Shown piece by piece: positions 21,437 through 28,049 of a DNA stretch of 28,049 nt. The DNA is from Clostridiales bacterium. GTDB taxonomy: Bacteria; Bacillota; Clostridia; Christensenellales; Aristaeellaceae. Location: assembly GCA_004557125.1 (NCBI GenBank), contig SFET01000029.1, positions 1 to 28,049 on the forward strand, written 5' to 3'. Position numbers and translations under genes: made by a program. The notes beneath the pieces were generated by a model. It was given only the letters and a program-made list of their open reading frames with translations, did not search any database and was not told the origin of the DNA. Each line of letters starts with the position of its first letter. Within the stretch, counting starts at the first letter, position 1.

Positions 21437-22633
21437 TCAGTCTGAAAACAGGCTGTGATAGGCGGCCATGGCGGCGATGCGGGGCTTTTCGATCTTCCTG
21501 CCCGGCAGCACCGGCGCCTCCCCCAGCTCCCACAGGCACTTGTCCCGCATGGACCGGCTCACCGCGTCGGCCAGGCGTTTGCCGCCGTAGACGAAGTGGC
21601 CGCTGAGGATGATCTTGTCCAGGCCGAATACGTTGACGATGTTGATCAGCTCGAAGGCCAGATCCGCAGCCACCCGCTGAAACAGCGCGTCGGCGGCGGG
21701 ATTTTTGCCGAGACTGTCCATCACCTGGGGCCAGCTGGTGAAGGGCGTGCCCCGCAGCACCGCCGGAAAGGAGATGTACTGCTCCCAGCAGCCGCGCCTT
21801 CCGCAGGCGCAGAGGGGGCCGGAGCGGTCGATGGACACGTGGCCGATCTCCGGGCACTGTCCCTTGGGGCCGCTGAACAGCCTGCCGCCCAGCACGATGC
21901 CCGCGCCCACGCCCTCGTCCACGCGCAGCAGAATGAAGTTCTGCACGCCCTCGCGGCCGATGCCGAAGTAGAGCTCCTCCAGCGCATGGGCGTTGGAGAC
22001 GTTGGCCAGGCGCACGTTCCATCCGGTGCGCGCCTGCAGCATCTGCACCACGGGCACGTTGTGCCAGGCCTCGAAGTTGGGCGGATTGAGGATGGTGTCG
22101 CTGTTGCGGTTCAGTGGGCCGGGGGTGGACACGCCCACGCCGTAGAAGCGCTCCGACGGAATCTCCAGCTCCTGCACGGCGCGCTTGAGCTGCGCGGCGA
22201 TCTCATCCAGCACGGTGCACACCTCGCGGTCGCGGATCGCGCCGGAGACCTGCCACAGCACCTCGCCCGCCAGGTTGATGATGCCCAGATCGTAGCCCAC
22301 GCGGCTCAGGTTCACCCCGGCGAGGTACAGCGCGTCGCGCACGATGGCAAGCTGCGTCTGCCGCCGTCCCAGCTTGTTCCGGCCGATGGATTCCGTTTCG
22401 GTCACCAGGCCCTCGGCCATCAGCTCGTCCACGATCTGCGTGATGGAGGCGCGCGTCAGCTGCGTGCGGTCCGAAAGCTCTGCACGCGAAATAGGCCTGC
22501 GGTGAATCCACCCCAGAACCATCTTTCGATTGGACTGTTTCATTACGCTGGAATTGATTGCGCGCACGCCGACACCTTCCCTGTGTGCTCTGAGTTTACC
22601 AATCGTTTCCATTTTCTTATAATTTCGATGCAT
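21437..22633 (-). CDS. ROK-family transcriptional repressor
   Basis: A protein of about 398 residues. The N-terminal winged helix reads 'NRKMVLGWIHRRPISRAELSDRTQLTRASITQIVDELMAEGLV', followed by the ROK sugar-kinase-like fold with 'GVGVSTPGPLN', 'NVSNAHALEELYFG', 'VGAGIVLGGRL' and the zinc motif GH...CACGRRGCWE. The expected phosphate loop DxGGT is replaced (NLSRVGYDLGI), so this is a regulator, not a kinase. Start: ATG at 22633 has AGGA ten bases upstream; ATG at 22612 is a good alternative and a TTG at 22702 has no ribosome site. It is divergent from the uncharacterised protein/SIS isomerase operon and probably represses it in response to a sugar or sugar phosphate. Confidence 0.9.
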   Translation of the reverse strand: MHRNYKKMETIGKLRAHREGVGVRAINSSVMKQSNRKMVLGWIHRRPISRAELSDRTQLTRASITQIVDELMAEGLVTETESIGRNKLGRRQTQLAIVRDALYLAGVNLSRVGYDLGIINLAGEVLWQVSGAIRDREVCTVLDEIAAQLKRAVQELEIPSERFYGVGVSTPGPLNRNSDTILNPPNFEAWHNVPVVQMLQARTGWNVRLANVSNAHALEELYFGIGREGVQNFILLRVDEGVGAGIVLGGRLFSGPKGQCPEIGHVSIDRSGPLCACGRRGCWEQYISFPAVLRGTPFTSWPQVMDSLGKNPAADALFQRVAADLAFELINIVNVFGLDKIILSGHFVYGGKRLADAVSRSMRDKCLWELGEAPVLPGRKIEKPRIAAMAAYHSLFSD

Positions 22634-22695
22634 TTTGTGAAAATTCCTGCAAGCCAGAGAAAAATACCCGCAAATCGGAAAAAGTTCTCCAAAGA

Positions 22696-22724
22696 TTGAC
22701 AAGTTTGCGAGTCCAAATTATAAT
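22696..22724 (+). promoter_or_regulatory. Promoter of the SIS isomerase operon
   Basis: A consensus promoter: TTGACA (22696-22701), 17 bases, TATAAT (22719-22724). Similar words TCTCCAAAGATTGAC (from 22687) and TCTTCCAAAATGACC (from 22740) flank the core and may be operator half-sites for the divergent ROK repressor. Confidence 0.88.
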
Positions 22725-22768
22725 AAATTCAGCAAAACATCTTCCAAAATGACCTGGAGGGAAGCTCT

Positions 22769-23731
22769 ATGAATCGCAGAAGCATGCAGCTGGATTTTTC
22801 CGGCATCACCACCTATACCGCCCATGACCGCCACAATCTGGTGCGCATCGACACCCTCGCAACCCCCGGCGAGACCCCCGTTCCGGACTGGGGCAGCCCG
22901 GAGTTTGACGAGCTGGTGCGCCGCGTGCAGGCGGCGAAGGAGGGCGGTCACCAGATCATCTTCTCCATGGGCGCGCACGTCATCAAGTGCGGCCTGTCCC
23001 GCTACCTGATCGCCCTGATGAAGGCGGGCTACATCACCCACATCGCGGGCAACGGCGCCTGCTCCATCCACGACTTCGAGCTGGCCTACCTGGGCGGCAC
23101 CAGCGAGCACGTGCCCACCGCCATCGAGGACGGCTCCTTCGGCATGTGGGAGGAGACCGGCGGCTGGATGAACGAGGCCATTCAGCAGGGTGCGGCCCAG
23201 GGCCTGGGCTACGGCGAGAGCCTGGGCAAGTACATCGACGAGCACCCCGAGAAATTCCCCTACCGGGAGGACTGCGTGCTCTGGAACGCCTACAAACTGG
23301 ACATCCCCGCCACCTATCACATCGCGCTGGGCACCGACATCATCCACCAGCACCCCACGTGCAGCTTCGAGGCCATCGGCAAGGCCAGCGGCATCGACTT
23401 CCACAAGATCTGCTGGTCGGTGGCGCACATGGACAAGGGCGTGTACATGAATTTCGGCTCCGGCGTGATCGGCCCGGAAGTGTTCCTGAAGGCGCTGTCC
23501 ATCGCGCGCAACCTGAAGTACCCCACCTTCGACATCACCACGGCCAACTTCGACCTGATCGACCTGGGCGACTTCCGCCGGCCGCTGGGCTACGAGCATC
23601 CCCAGTACTACTATCGCCCGCGCAAGAACATCGTCAACCGCCCGGTGTCCTGCGGCGGCTGGGGCCAGCACTTCTGCGGCGACCATCAGGAGACCATCCC
23701 CAACCTCTGGAAAAAGCTCTGCGACAAGTGA
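22769..23731 (+). CDS. Conserved uncharacterised protein, possibly deoxyhypusine synthase-like
   Basis: A 320-residue soluble protein belonging to a conserved family without an established function. Highly conserved-looking blocks are 'FSMGAHVIKCGLSRYLIALM' (65-84), 'HIAGNGACSIHDFELAYLGGTSEHVP' split over 91-116, GTDIIHQHP (188-196) and GSGVIGPEVFLKAL (230-243). From memory the closest relatives are proteins of unknown function in Planctomycetes and Clostridia, sometimes described as having a deoxyhypusine synthase-like NAD-binding fold; that assignment is weak. No signal peptide or membrane helix is seen. The ATG at 22769 has CTGGAGGG seven bases upstream. It is first in an operon with a GmhA-like isomerase ten bases downstream, so an activity in sugar-phosphate metabolism, perhaps NAD-dependent, is a reasonable guess. 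Confidence 0.8.
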   Translation: MNRRSMQLDFSGITTYTAHDRHNLVRIDTLATPGETPVPDWGSPEFDELVRRVQAAKEGGHQIIFSMGAHVIKCGLSRYLIALMKAGYITHIAGNGACSIHDFELAYLGGTSEHVPTAIEDGSFGMWEETGGWMNEAIQQGAAQGLGYGESLGKYIDEHPEKFPYREDCVLWNAYKLDIPATYHIALGTDIIHQHPTCSFEAIGKASGIDFHKICWSVAHMDKGVYMNFGSGVIGPEVFLKALSIARNLKYPTFDITTANFDLIDLGDFRRPLGYEHPQYYYRPRKNIVNRPVSCGGWGQHFCGDHQETIPNLWKKLCDK

Positions 23732-23741
23732 GGAAATTGAA

Positions 23742-24305
23742 ATGAACGCAAACAATCCGGCGCTGGACCGCGCCATCGAAATCATGATCGATTCCTACAA
23801 AAACGGCGGCAAGCTGCTGGTGTGCGGCAACGGCGGCAGCGCCTCCGACAGCGCGCACATCGTGGGCGAGCTGGTGAAGGGCTTTCTGAAGAAGCGCCCG
23901 CTGCCTGTGGAATGGGACGAGGCCATGGATCACCTGCCGCTGCAAATGGGTCTAAACGCCATCGACCTCACCGCCCAGGGCGCGGTGATCGCGGCGGTGG
24001 TGAACGACCTGGGCGGCGAGCTGATGTACGCCCAGCAGGTGATGGCCTACGCAAACCCTGGCGACGTGATCATCGGCATCACCACCTCCGGCAACGCCCA
24101 AAACGTGATCCTCGCGCTGCGGGCCGCGAAGCTGAAGGGCGCGACCTGCATCGGCCTCACCGGCAAGGGCGGCGGCAAGCTGAAGCAATACTGCGACGTG
24201 CTCATCGAGTCCTCCGAGACCGAGACCTACCTGGTGCAGGAGGAGCACATCCGCCTGTATCACGAGTTCTGCGCCCGTGTGGAGGCCGCCTTCTTCGCGG
24301 AGTGA
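23742..24305 (+). CDS. SIS-domain sugar isomerase, GmhA-like
   Basis: A 187-residue cytosolic protein of the SIS family, closest in pattern to sedoheptulose 7-phosphate isomerase (GmhA). Seen: phosphosugar loop GNGGSASDSAH (29-39), the central 'AAVVNDLGGELMYAQQV' (84-100), second sugar-phosphate loop TTSGN (114-118), and the catalytic-end motif VQEEHIRLYHEFC (165-177, with Glu and His residues as in GmhA). Length matches GmhA. GmhA makes the heptose precursor of ADP- or GDP-heptose; no heptose kinase or nucleotidyltransferase genes are seen here, so another ketose/aldose phosphate substrate is possible. ATG at 23742 has GAGGAA seven bases upstream; last gene of the operon. Confidence 0.88.
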   Translation: MNANNPALDRAIEIMIDSYKNGGKLLVCGNGGSASDSAHIVGELVKGFLKKRPLPVEWDEAMDHLPLQMGLNAIDLTAQGAVIAAVVNDLGGELMYAQQVMAYANPGDVIIGITTSGNAQNVILALRAAKLKGATCIGLTGKGGGKLKQYCDVLIESSETETYLVQEEHIRLYHEFCARVEAAFFAE

Positions 24306-24328
24306 CACAACGGGCATGCATTCAAAGC

Positions 24329-24365
24329 AAAGGGAACCGGCGCGAGATATGCGCCGGTTCCCTTT
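24329..24365. terminator. Terminator hairpin after the SIS isomerase operon
   Basis: Perfect 15-base arms (AAAGGGAACCGGCGC and complement, loop GAGATAT), starting 24 bases after the isomerase stop. The T tail is short in both directions (TTTGTAT rightward, TTTGCTTT leftward). Confidence 0.75.
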
Positions 24366-24379
24366 GTATACGACGAAAA

Positions 24380-24413
24380 AAGCTCCTTCATGTTTTCCAA
24401 CATGAAGGAGCTT
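24380..24413 (-). terminator. Terminator hairpin facing leftward transcription
   Basis: Perfect 15-base arms (AAGCTCCTTCATGTT and complement, loop TTCC). In the leftward direction the stem leads into T6. It would stop any transcript coming from the prophage remnant before it reaches the isomerase operon. Confidence 0.8.
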
Positions 24414-24647
24414 GGTGCCTTGCCACGCTCCCATTGATACAATTAAATGATTTCAGCGAGGGGTTTCATAAGGGGGTTCAGAATATATCCAGGGGGTTCA
24501 AAGCGGAAAAACGCCGATTTTATACGGCTTTTCGGAACTTCTTTGCCACCACCACGTAGATAGCCTCAGAAATGGATTCTGCCGGAAACACCGCCATTGG
24601 CAGTTCCTTTCAACGGCATTATGTACTCAAAAATCAAGGCAAAAAAC
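24414..24647. other. Gene-free boundary region with short direct repeats
   Basis: No gene is supported here. AGGGGGTTCA occurs exactly at 24471-24480 and 24491-24500 (period 20), with a near copy AGGGGTTTCA at 24459-24468. The segment marks the change from GC-rich host DNA to the AT-richer remnant and may contain the element's left end, but no attachment-site duplication could be shown inside the window. Confidence 0.4.
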
Positions 24648-24705
24648 TGGGCTACACTTTTGAAAATCACACCACAAAAGGCGCCAAAATCAAAAGTGTA
24701 GCCCA
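24641..24705 (-). terminator. Long-loop inverted repeat with T6, terminator of the remnant
   Basis: A 16-base perfect inverted repeat (TGGGCTACACTTTTGA at 24648-24663, complement at 24690-24705) encloses 26 bases. Read leftward it is followed after one G by six T (24641-24646). It lies 15 bases after the stop of the 86-residue protein gene, so a terminator is the simplest reading. Confidence 0.65.
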
Positions 24706-24720
24706 ATTCCAAGCGATGAT

Positions 24721-24981
24721 TCAGTTCCCATATTCGGCACGCCGCACCCGATCCATCAGTTCCTCGTAATCCACTATTTCAGGAATCGTGTCCGCCAGCG
24801 TATGTGCCGCGATGATTTCTGAGCAGATCTTATCTATTAATATAATATAGGGAGCGTCTATCTGCCCGCCATCCAGTAGCCTGTATGCAGAATCGTAGAT
24901 TGTGTAGTCATACCCGGTATCACAGGTCTGTACGGCTAAGTAGTGCTGCCCAATTCTCATTGCTATATACTGTTCACCCAT
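24721..24981 (-). CDS. Small conserved mobile-element protein of unknown function
   Basis: An 86-residue acidic soluble protein: 'YIAMRIGQHYLAVQTCDTGYDYTIYDSAYRLLDGGQIDAP' forms likely beta strands, followed by a helical C terminus 'EELMDRVRRAEYGN'. It resembles small proteins found in clostridial integrative elements (LPD-type domains), but I cannot name the family with certainty. The ATG at 24981 has AGGAGGGG five bases upstream and it lies 12 bases after the recombinase remnant's stop, so it was probably co-transcribed with it. It appears intact. Confidence 0.7.
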   Translation of the reverse strand: MGEQYIAMRIGQHYLAVQTCDTGYDYTIYDSAYRLLDGGQIDAPYIILIDKICSEIIAAHTLADTIPEIVDYEELMDRVRRAEYGN

Positions 24982-24992
24982 TTTTGCCCCTC

Positions 24993-25262
24993 CTATCTGA
25001 TACTGATGCGAACGCCTGACTGAAAAACCACACTCAACCTGTCCTCGGCTTGAACCTCAATGAAGTCGAGGGTACGCAGCATCAGAGCGTAGTCGAAGTC
25101 ATCCAATCTGCCGACATTGTCCAGCAAATCTATCATTTCTCTGGCTCTCAGCCGTGTAAGCGCATTGTCCGTGGTATCGGCTGTTCTTTGCAGAATTGGC
25201 TGATACCTGGTCTTCTTACTAACCAGTTGGTTCCATGCTCGGACAAAGGCCTTCTTCGGATA
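24993..25262 (-). pseudogene. Serine recombinase, C-terminal fragment
   Basis: About 90 codons that match the C-terminal end of large serine recombinases of clostridial mobile elements: 'AFVRAWNQLVSKK...LRAREMIDLLDNVGRLDDFDYALMLRTLDFIEV...LSVVFQSGVRISI'. The catalytic resolvase domain and the zinc ribbon are missing. Upstream the frame runs into DNA that codes, in another frame, for the fragments described next, so no start codon of its own is supported. It is a relic of the integration gene and cannot catalyse recombination. The natural stop (TAG, 24993) is kept. Confidence 0.8.
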
Positions 25263-25377
25263 AGCCATAGGCCATGATGTAGGCCACGTTCTCGAAGATC
25301 TCCAAATCTTCAATGGCGAAGGACCCGTCCTCGTTTTTCTTCTTCGAGTAGGAAGATTCCAAACGGGACAGGTCCTT
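25263..25377 (-). pseudogene. Internal fragment, probably phage tail assembly chaperone
   Basis: About 38 codons in frame with the terminase start upstream: 'KDLSRLESSYSKKK' then 'NEDGSFAIEDLEIFENVAYIMA'. This wording fits what I recall of tail assembly chaperone proteins of clostridial siphophages; it is not terminase sequence. Both ends of the original gene are missing. The frame then reads on briefly through the start of the recombinase fragment in the wrong frame and stops at 25219. The family name is from memory and moderately uncertain. Confidence 0.5.
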
Positions 25378-25842
25378 GAAAATGCTCCCAGTGGGTTGGT
25401 AGATGATGCGTTTCTGGGAATCGAGAATTTTGACTCGCTTATTAAGAGCGGGACACATCCGCACCATATCCGCAGCCACATTGAACACGATGGACGCCTG
25501 CTGGCGGTCAGCGGCGCATCCGTAGACCTCGGCACGTTCCTCGCCGTCCCCGCAAGTCAGAAGCAGGGCCACGGCAGCGGCCAGCTCGGATTTACCCTGT
25601 TTCTTGGGAATCTCAATGTATGCGGTATTGAACTGGCGGTAGCCGTTGGGCTTCAGCGTCCCGAAGATGTCCCGGATGATCTGCTCCTGCCAGTCAATGA
25701 GTTCAAAGGGCTTCCTGGCCCAGGTGCCTTTGGTGTGGCAGAGACTTTCGATGAACATCACCGCATAGTCCGCAGCCGCTTTATCGTAATGCGACCCCTC
25801 TGCCATGAAAGGGGTCGGCTTGTATTTCTTCAGCTTGCGCAT
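25378..25842 (-). pseudogene. Phage terminase large subunit, N-terminal fragment
   Basis: About 155 residues of the ATPase domain of a large terminase: 'KPFELIDWQEQIIRDIFG', Walker A-like IPKKQGKSELAAA, and 'VYGCAADRQQASIVFNVAADMVRMCP...YQPTGSIF'. The sequence breaks where the Walker B and nuclease domain should follow (normally more than 350 further residues), and continues in frame into the chaperone-like scrap. The ATG at 25842 keeps a full AGGAGGTGA ribosome site. The terminase packages phage DNA; this piece is not functional. Confidence 0.85.
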
Positions 25843-25962
25843 GGGGTCACCTCCTCAAAATGAGCATAAAAATAGCCGCATCACTGCGACCATCCAAAAT
25901 AGATCTGTACGAGAGACAGAGCCTTTCGGCTCCGTTCCCTTGGTTGTTCGTTTTGCTGTGTC

Positions 25963-26076
25963 TTACTGCTGCATCGCCCAGGCAATGGCGTGGCCGCCGT
26001 CCTTGAAAAGGTCTGCGCTCATGGCAATAAGGTTCAGCCGACACTCCGCGCCGGTTTTGTTGAATTCAATTTGCAT
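25963..26076 (-). CDS. Tiny ORF, probably a fusion remnant
   Basis: A 37-residue ORF with a strong AGGAGGTA ribosome site seven bases before its ATG at 26076. The start 'MQIEFNKTGAE' resembles the beginning of small phage proteins ('MKIEFTKTGAER...'), while the rest, 'LNLIAMSADLFKDGGHAIAWAMQQ', looks like the end of something else. It is probably another N-to-C gene fusion left by deletion. The 120 bases to the terminase start hold a small GAGCC-GAAA-GGCTC hairpin and no other gene. Confidence 0.45.
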   Translation of the reverse strand: MQIEFNKTGAECRLNLIAMSADLFKDGGHAIAWAMQQ

Positions 26077-26163
26077 AATGCGTACCTCCTTTAATTTGGT
26101 ACTACATATATCACTCTGAACGGCAGAAATAGCAAGGCTCTATACTGTAGAATCGTCGTTGAA

Positions 26164-26970
26164 TTACTGCCCGCAGGATCGTGCAGACCACACAATGCCG
26201 GAAAGTACGAAAACGACGCACGGGAGCGCCACACCATTGCCCCACATCTTATACTCGGCGGCATCCGAATGGGGATCGCGCAGCCATTTGGCAATCTGCT
26301 TCAGGGATTTTGGCTTTGCGGAACTGCCCGTGATCCTGCGGTGGGTTTCGAACACCTCATACCAGTAACGGATATCTTCCATCATAGGTTCCGCAATGCC
26401 GAGGTTATCGCACCACCAGTCCGGGAACCCCTGCAGTCTGGCACACTCGGTGGGCATCAGTCTGCGGACGGTATAGCCGTTCTGAATTGCGCCGGGGCCT
26501 TTGGCAACAAGGGTGGGCTGTAATTCCTCATCAAAGTTTGGTGAGAACCTGGCGTTTTTACTCTGGTTGAATGTATCCCTTCCAATTCCGTAGCAGACTG
26601 CTGTTGGGTCTTTGAAGTCTCTCGCCATAAGGGTCGGAGCGGCATCTTCGGTCACCTGGGAGAAGTTCCCGGTGGTCATGGCGTAGACAGCGTGGCGGTC
26701 GACCGTATTGAGGGTGAAACTGACATCCTCATTGATGCCATCTCCCTGGGGACCGTTTCCATCACTGCGGCCGATCATGTTTCCCTGCAGCACGAAAGTC
26801 TGCTGTTTTGTCCCAGAGTTGGCGCAGACCACAGCGGACTGCTCACCCAGATCGCGCACTTCATCCCGTTGATTCTGCGTGAATGCGACTACAGCGATAC
26901 CACCCTGGTTACAGGCTGGATTACCGCCATTGCCGTCAAGCGTTCGCGCAGTGTCCGCTTCATAGAAGCG
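26164..26970 (-). pseudogene. C5 DNA methyltransferase, C-terminal fragment
   Basis: About 268 codons in one open frame from 'RFYEADTARTLDGNGGNPACNQGG' to the natural stop. It includes the phage-type variable region (several 'TLMARDFKD', 'TLNTVDR', 'ATLVAKGPGA'-like strands) and the motif IX/X end: 'VRRLMPTECARLQGFPDWWC' and 'YKMWGNGVALPC'. The N-terminal part with the SAM-binding FxGxG and the catalytic Pro-Cys motif is missing, so it cannot methylate DNA. The first ATG in this frame is at 26859, but the matching sequence begins earlier, at the fusion with the DUF7768-like start. Confidence 0.85.
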
Positions 26971-27014
26971 GTAGGGTCGTAATACCCCTCGCTGTTGAAT
27001 TTGTTGATACTCAT
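26889..27014 (-). pseudogene. Start of a DUF7768/DUF4406-like gene, truncated by fusion
   Basis: A 41-codon ORF. The first residues, 'MSINKFNSEGYYDPTA', match what I recall as the start of a phage gene (…DPTAYEAL…, DUF7768/DUF4406 nucleoside deoxyribosyltransferase-like). After this the DNA is that of the methyltransferase read in a different frame, and the ORF stops. The ATG at 27014 has GAGG eight bases upstream and follows the polymerase stop by 13 bases, as expected for an intact phage operon start. Confidence 0.6.
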
Positions 27015-27027
27015 GGGATTTACCTCA

Positions 27028-27705
27028 TTAGTCTTTCTTATAAAAATCGGTCTCGTAGCCATCGGCACGGAGCTGCAGTCCCTTTGCCCAGGGTGGGGTT
27101 CTGCCCATCTGGTCGCAGACTGCCTGCAGGGACATCCGGCGATCGGCTTCAATGACCACTTCGTCGTGGATGTGCATCACGATGGAACAGCAGCGGAGCG
27201 TGTTCATGGCATAACAGAGGATGTCACGGGCGGTGGCCTGGACGATGTTCTCCACGAACTTGGGGCCGTAGCTGTCCAGCCGTTCCCATTTCTTCGTGCC
27301 GCCGACACCTTCGTAGGTGATGCAGTCGCCGCCGAACTTGTTGGTGCCGATCTTTGGCTTTACATAGGCAAGCTGTCTGCCGGACGGGAGCGTGATAAAC
27401 AGCATTCCGCTTCTGCAGGAGAAAGCGATGCCGTGGGTCTCGCTGGTGTGCTTGAAGCGGACAGCCTCCATAGCGGCGCGGTCAACATCCCACCACAGCT
27501 TTGTGATATTGGGGTTCGCCTGTCTCCAGGCATCCACCAGGGGTGGGAGTTCCTCTTCGGTCAATCCCATCTCCAAAGCACCCATAGCCTTCAACGCACC
27601 TATCGAGCCGCCGTAGCCGAGAGCCAATTCTGCAATTTTGCCTTTCTGGCGGAGATGGCCGTTGATGCCATGCTTCTCGACCGGAACCTTGAACATCTGC
27701 GATGG
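27028..27705 (-). pseudogene. Family A DNA polymerase, C-terminal fragment
   Basis: About 225 residues of a phage-type DNA polymerase I. The O-helix region (motif B) is recognisable in 'HLRQKGKIAELALGYGGS', and motif C is HIHDEVVIE near the end. The exonuclease domain, motif A and most of the polymerase domain are missing; upstream the frame abuts the transposase fragment near 27700 ('SQ' before MFKVPVEKHG still looks like polymerase). The natural stop at 27028 is kept. Not functional as it stands. Confidence 0.85.
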
Positions 27706-28049
27706 CAGATTTGAAGGCGGTCTACGCAGCGGTGGATGAGGCTGCGGCTCTAGACGCTCTGGATGCTTTCTCCGAGCGTTGGGACAAGAAATACCCCAAA
27801 ATCTCTCGGTCCTGGCGGGACAACTGGCCGAATCTCAGCACCTATTTCAAGTATCCCCAGGAGGTTCGCCGTCTGATCTATACGACCAATACCATCGAGG
27901 GCTTCAACCGCCAGCTTCGGAAAGTAACCAAGGCAAAATCTGTGTTTCCGACGGATGACAGCCTGCTGAAAATGCTCTATTTGGCCATGATGGATATCAC
28001 GAAGAAATGGACTGGCAGACGGCAGGACTGGAGCGTGATCCACGCTCAA
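27702..28049 (+). mobile_element. IS256-family transposase, C-terminal fragment, runs off the window
   Basis: One open frame on the plus strand codes for about 116 residues of a mutator-type (IS256) transposase: 'MADLKAVYAAVDEAAALDA', 'FSERWDKKYPKISRSWRDNWPNLSTYFKYPQEVRRLIYTTNTIEGFNRQLRKVTKAKSVFPTDDSLLKMLYLA' in pieces, with the catalytic Glu of the DDE triad expected in 'TTNTIEGFNRQ'. About 270 N-terminal residues are missing: the left boundary meets the polymerase fragment. The frame continues past 28049, so the C terminus and inverted repeat are not visible. Confidence 0.88.

Noticed and set aside
24459..24500. CRISPR array or replication iterons
   Set aside because: Only two exact 10-base copies and one near copy, with no spacers of regular length and no cas or replication genes nearby.
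24648..24705. Inverted repeat as a transposon end pair
   Set aside because: The arms are only 26 bases apart and one side leads into T6 just after a gene end, so a terminator explains it better.
24572..24769. 65-codon plus-strand ORF in the boundary region
   Set aside because: No ribosome site and no recognisable protein; it reads through the inverted repeat and the end of the opposite-strand gene.
1..28049. tRNA or rRNA genes
   Set aside because: No cloverleaf-like or rRNA-like segment was recognised in the intergenic regions on either strand.

Overview
The window is a GC-rich chromosome segment (host genes look to be about 60-65% GC by eye), most likely from an uncultured gut-type Clostridia/Firmicutes bacterium. 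This rests on strong AGGAGG ribosome sites, canonical sigma-A promoters, a cell wall LCP protein, a BMP-type nucleoside transporter, a ROK repressor and a small CD1871A-type CXXC protein. The species cannot be fixed from the sequence.

Layout. 1-388: no protein gene; a leftward promoter with a structured leader, and a structured stretch ending in a terminator. 389-1030: an AT-rich DUF4304-like gene that looks acquired. 1182-3482: leftward polar amino-acid ABC importer operon (binding protein, permease, ATPase). 3804-4733: LCP-family cell wall ligase. 4986-6053: murG. 6235-9194: rightward dnaX, a radC-like gene without the JAMM metal ligands, and a PAP2 phosphatase. 9323-14486: BMP/nucleoside-type ABC importer (lipoprotein under its own promoter and terminator, then ATPase and two permeases in an overlapping operon). 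14656-16234: a tightly overlapping redox cassette (TlpA-like thioredoxin, a 52-residue CXXC membrane peptide, a NapH-like polyferredoxin). 16291-20571: leftward genes for a split Thr/Ser exporter, a Cof-type HAD phosphatase, a patatin phospholipase and ketopantoate reductase. 20682-21376: two divergent XRE regulators sharing a control region with a palindrome on a -35 element. 21437-24305: a ROK repressor divergent from a two-gene operon (a conserved uncharacterised protein and a GmhA-like SIS isomerase).

24306-28049 is different: AT-richer and made of broken genes. Reading leftward, the pieces follow siphophage order: the end of a family A DNA polymerase, the start of a DUF7768-like gene fused to the end of a C5 DNA methyltransferase, a tiny ORF, the start of a large terminase, a scrap resembling a tail assembly chaperone, and the end of a serine recombinase. 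The polymerase piece abuts the end of an IS256-family transposase that runs off the window. This is best read as a prophage or integrated element collapsed by several deletions, although a misassembly must be excluded.

The most promising under-described systems are the TlpA/CXXC-peptide/polyferredoxin cassette, a plausible electron route across the membrane to extracytoplasmic thiols, and the ROK/unknown protein/SIS isomerase locus.
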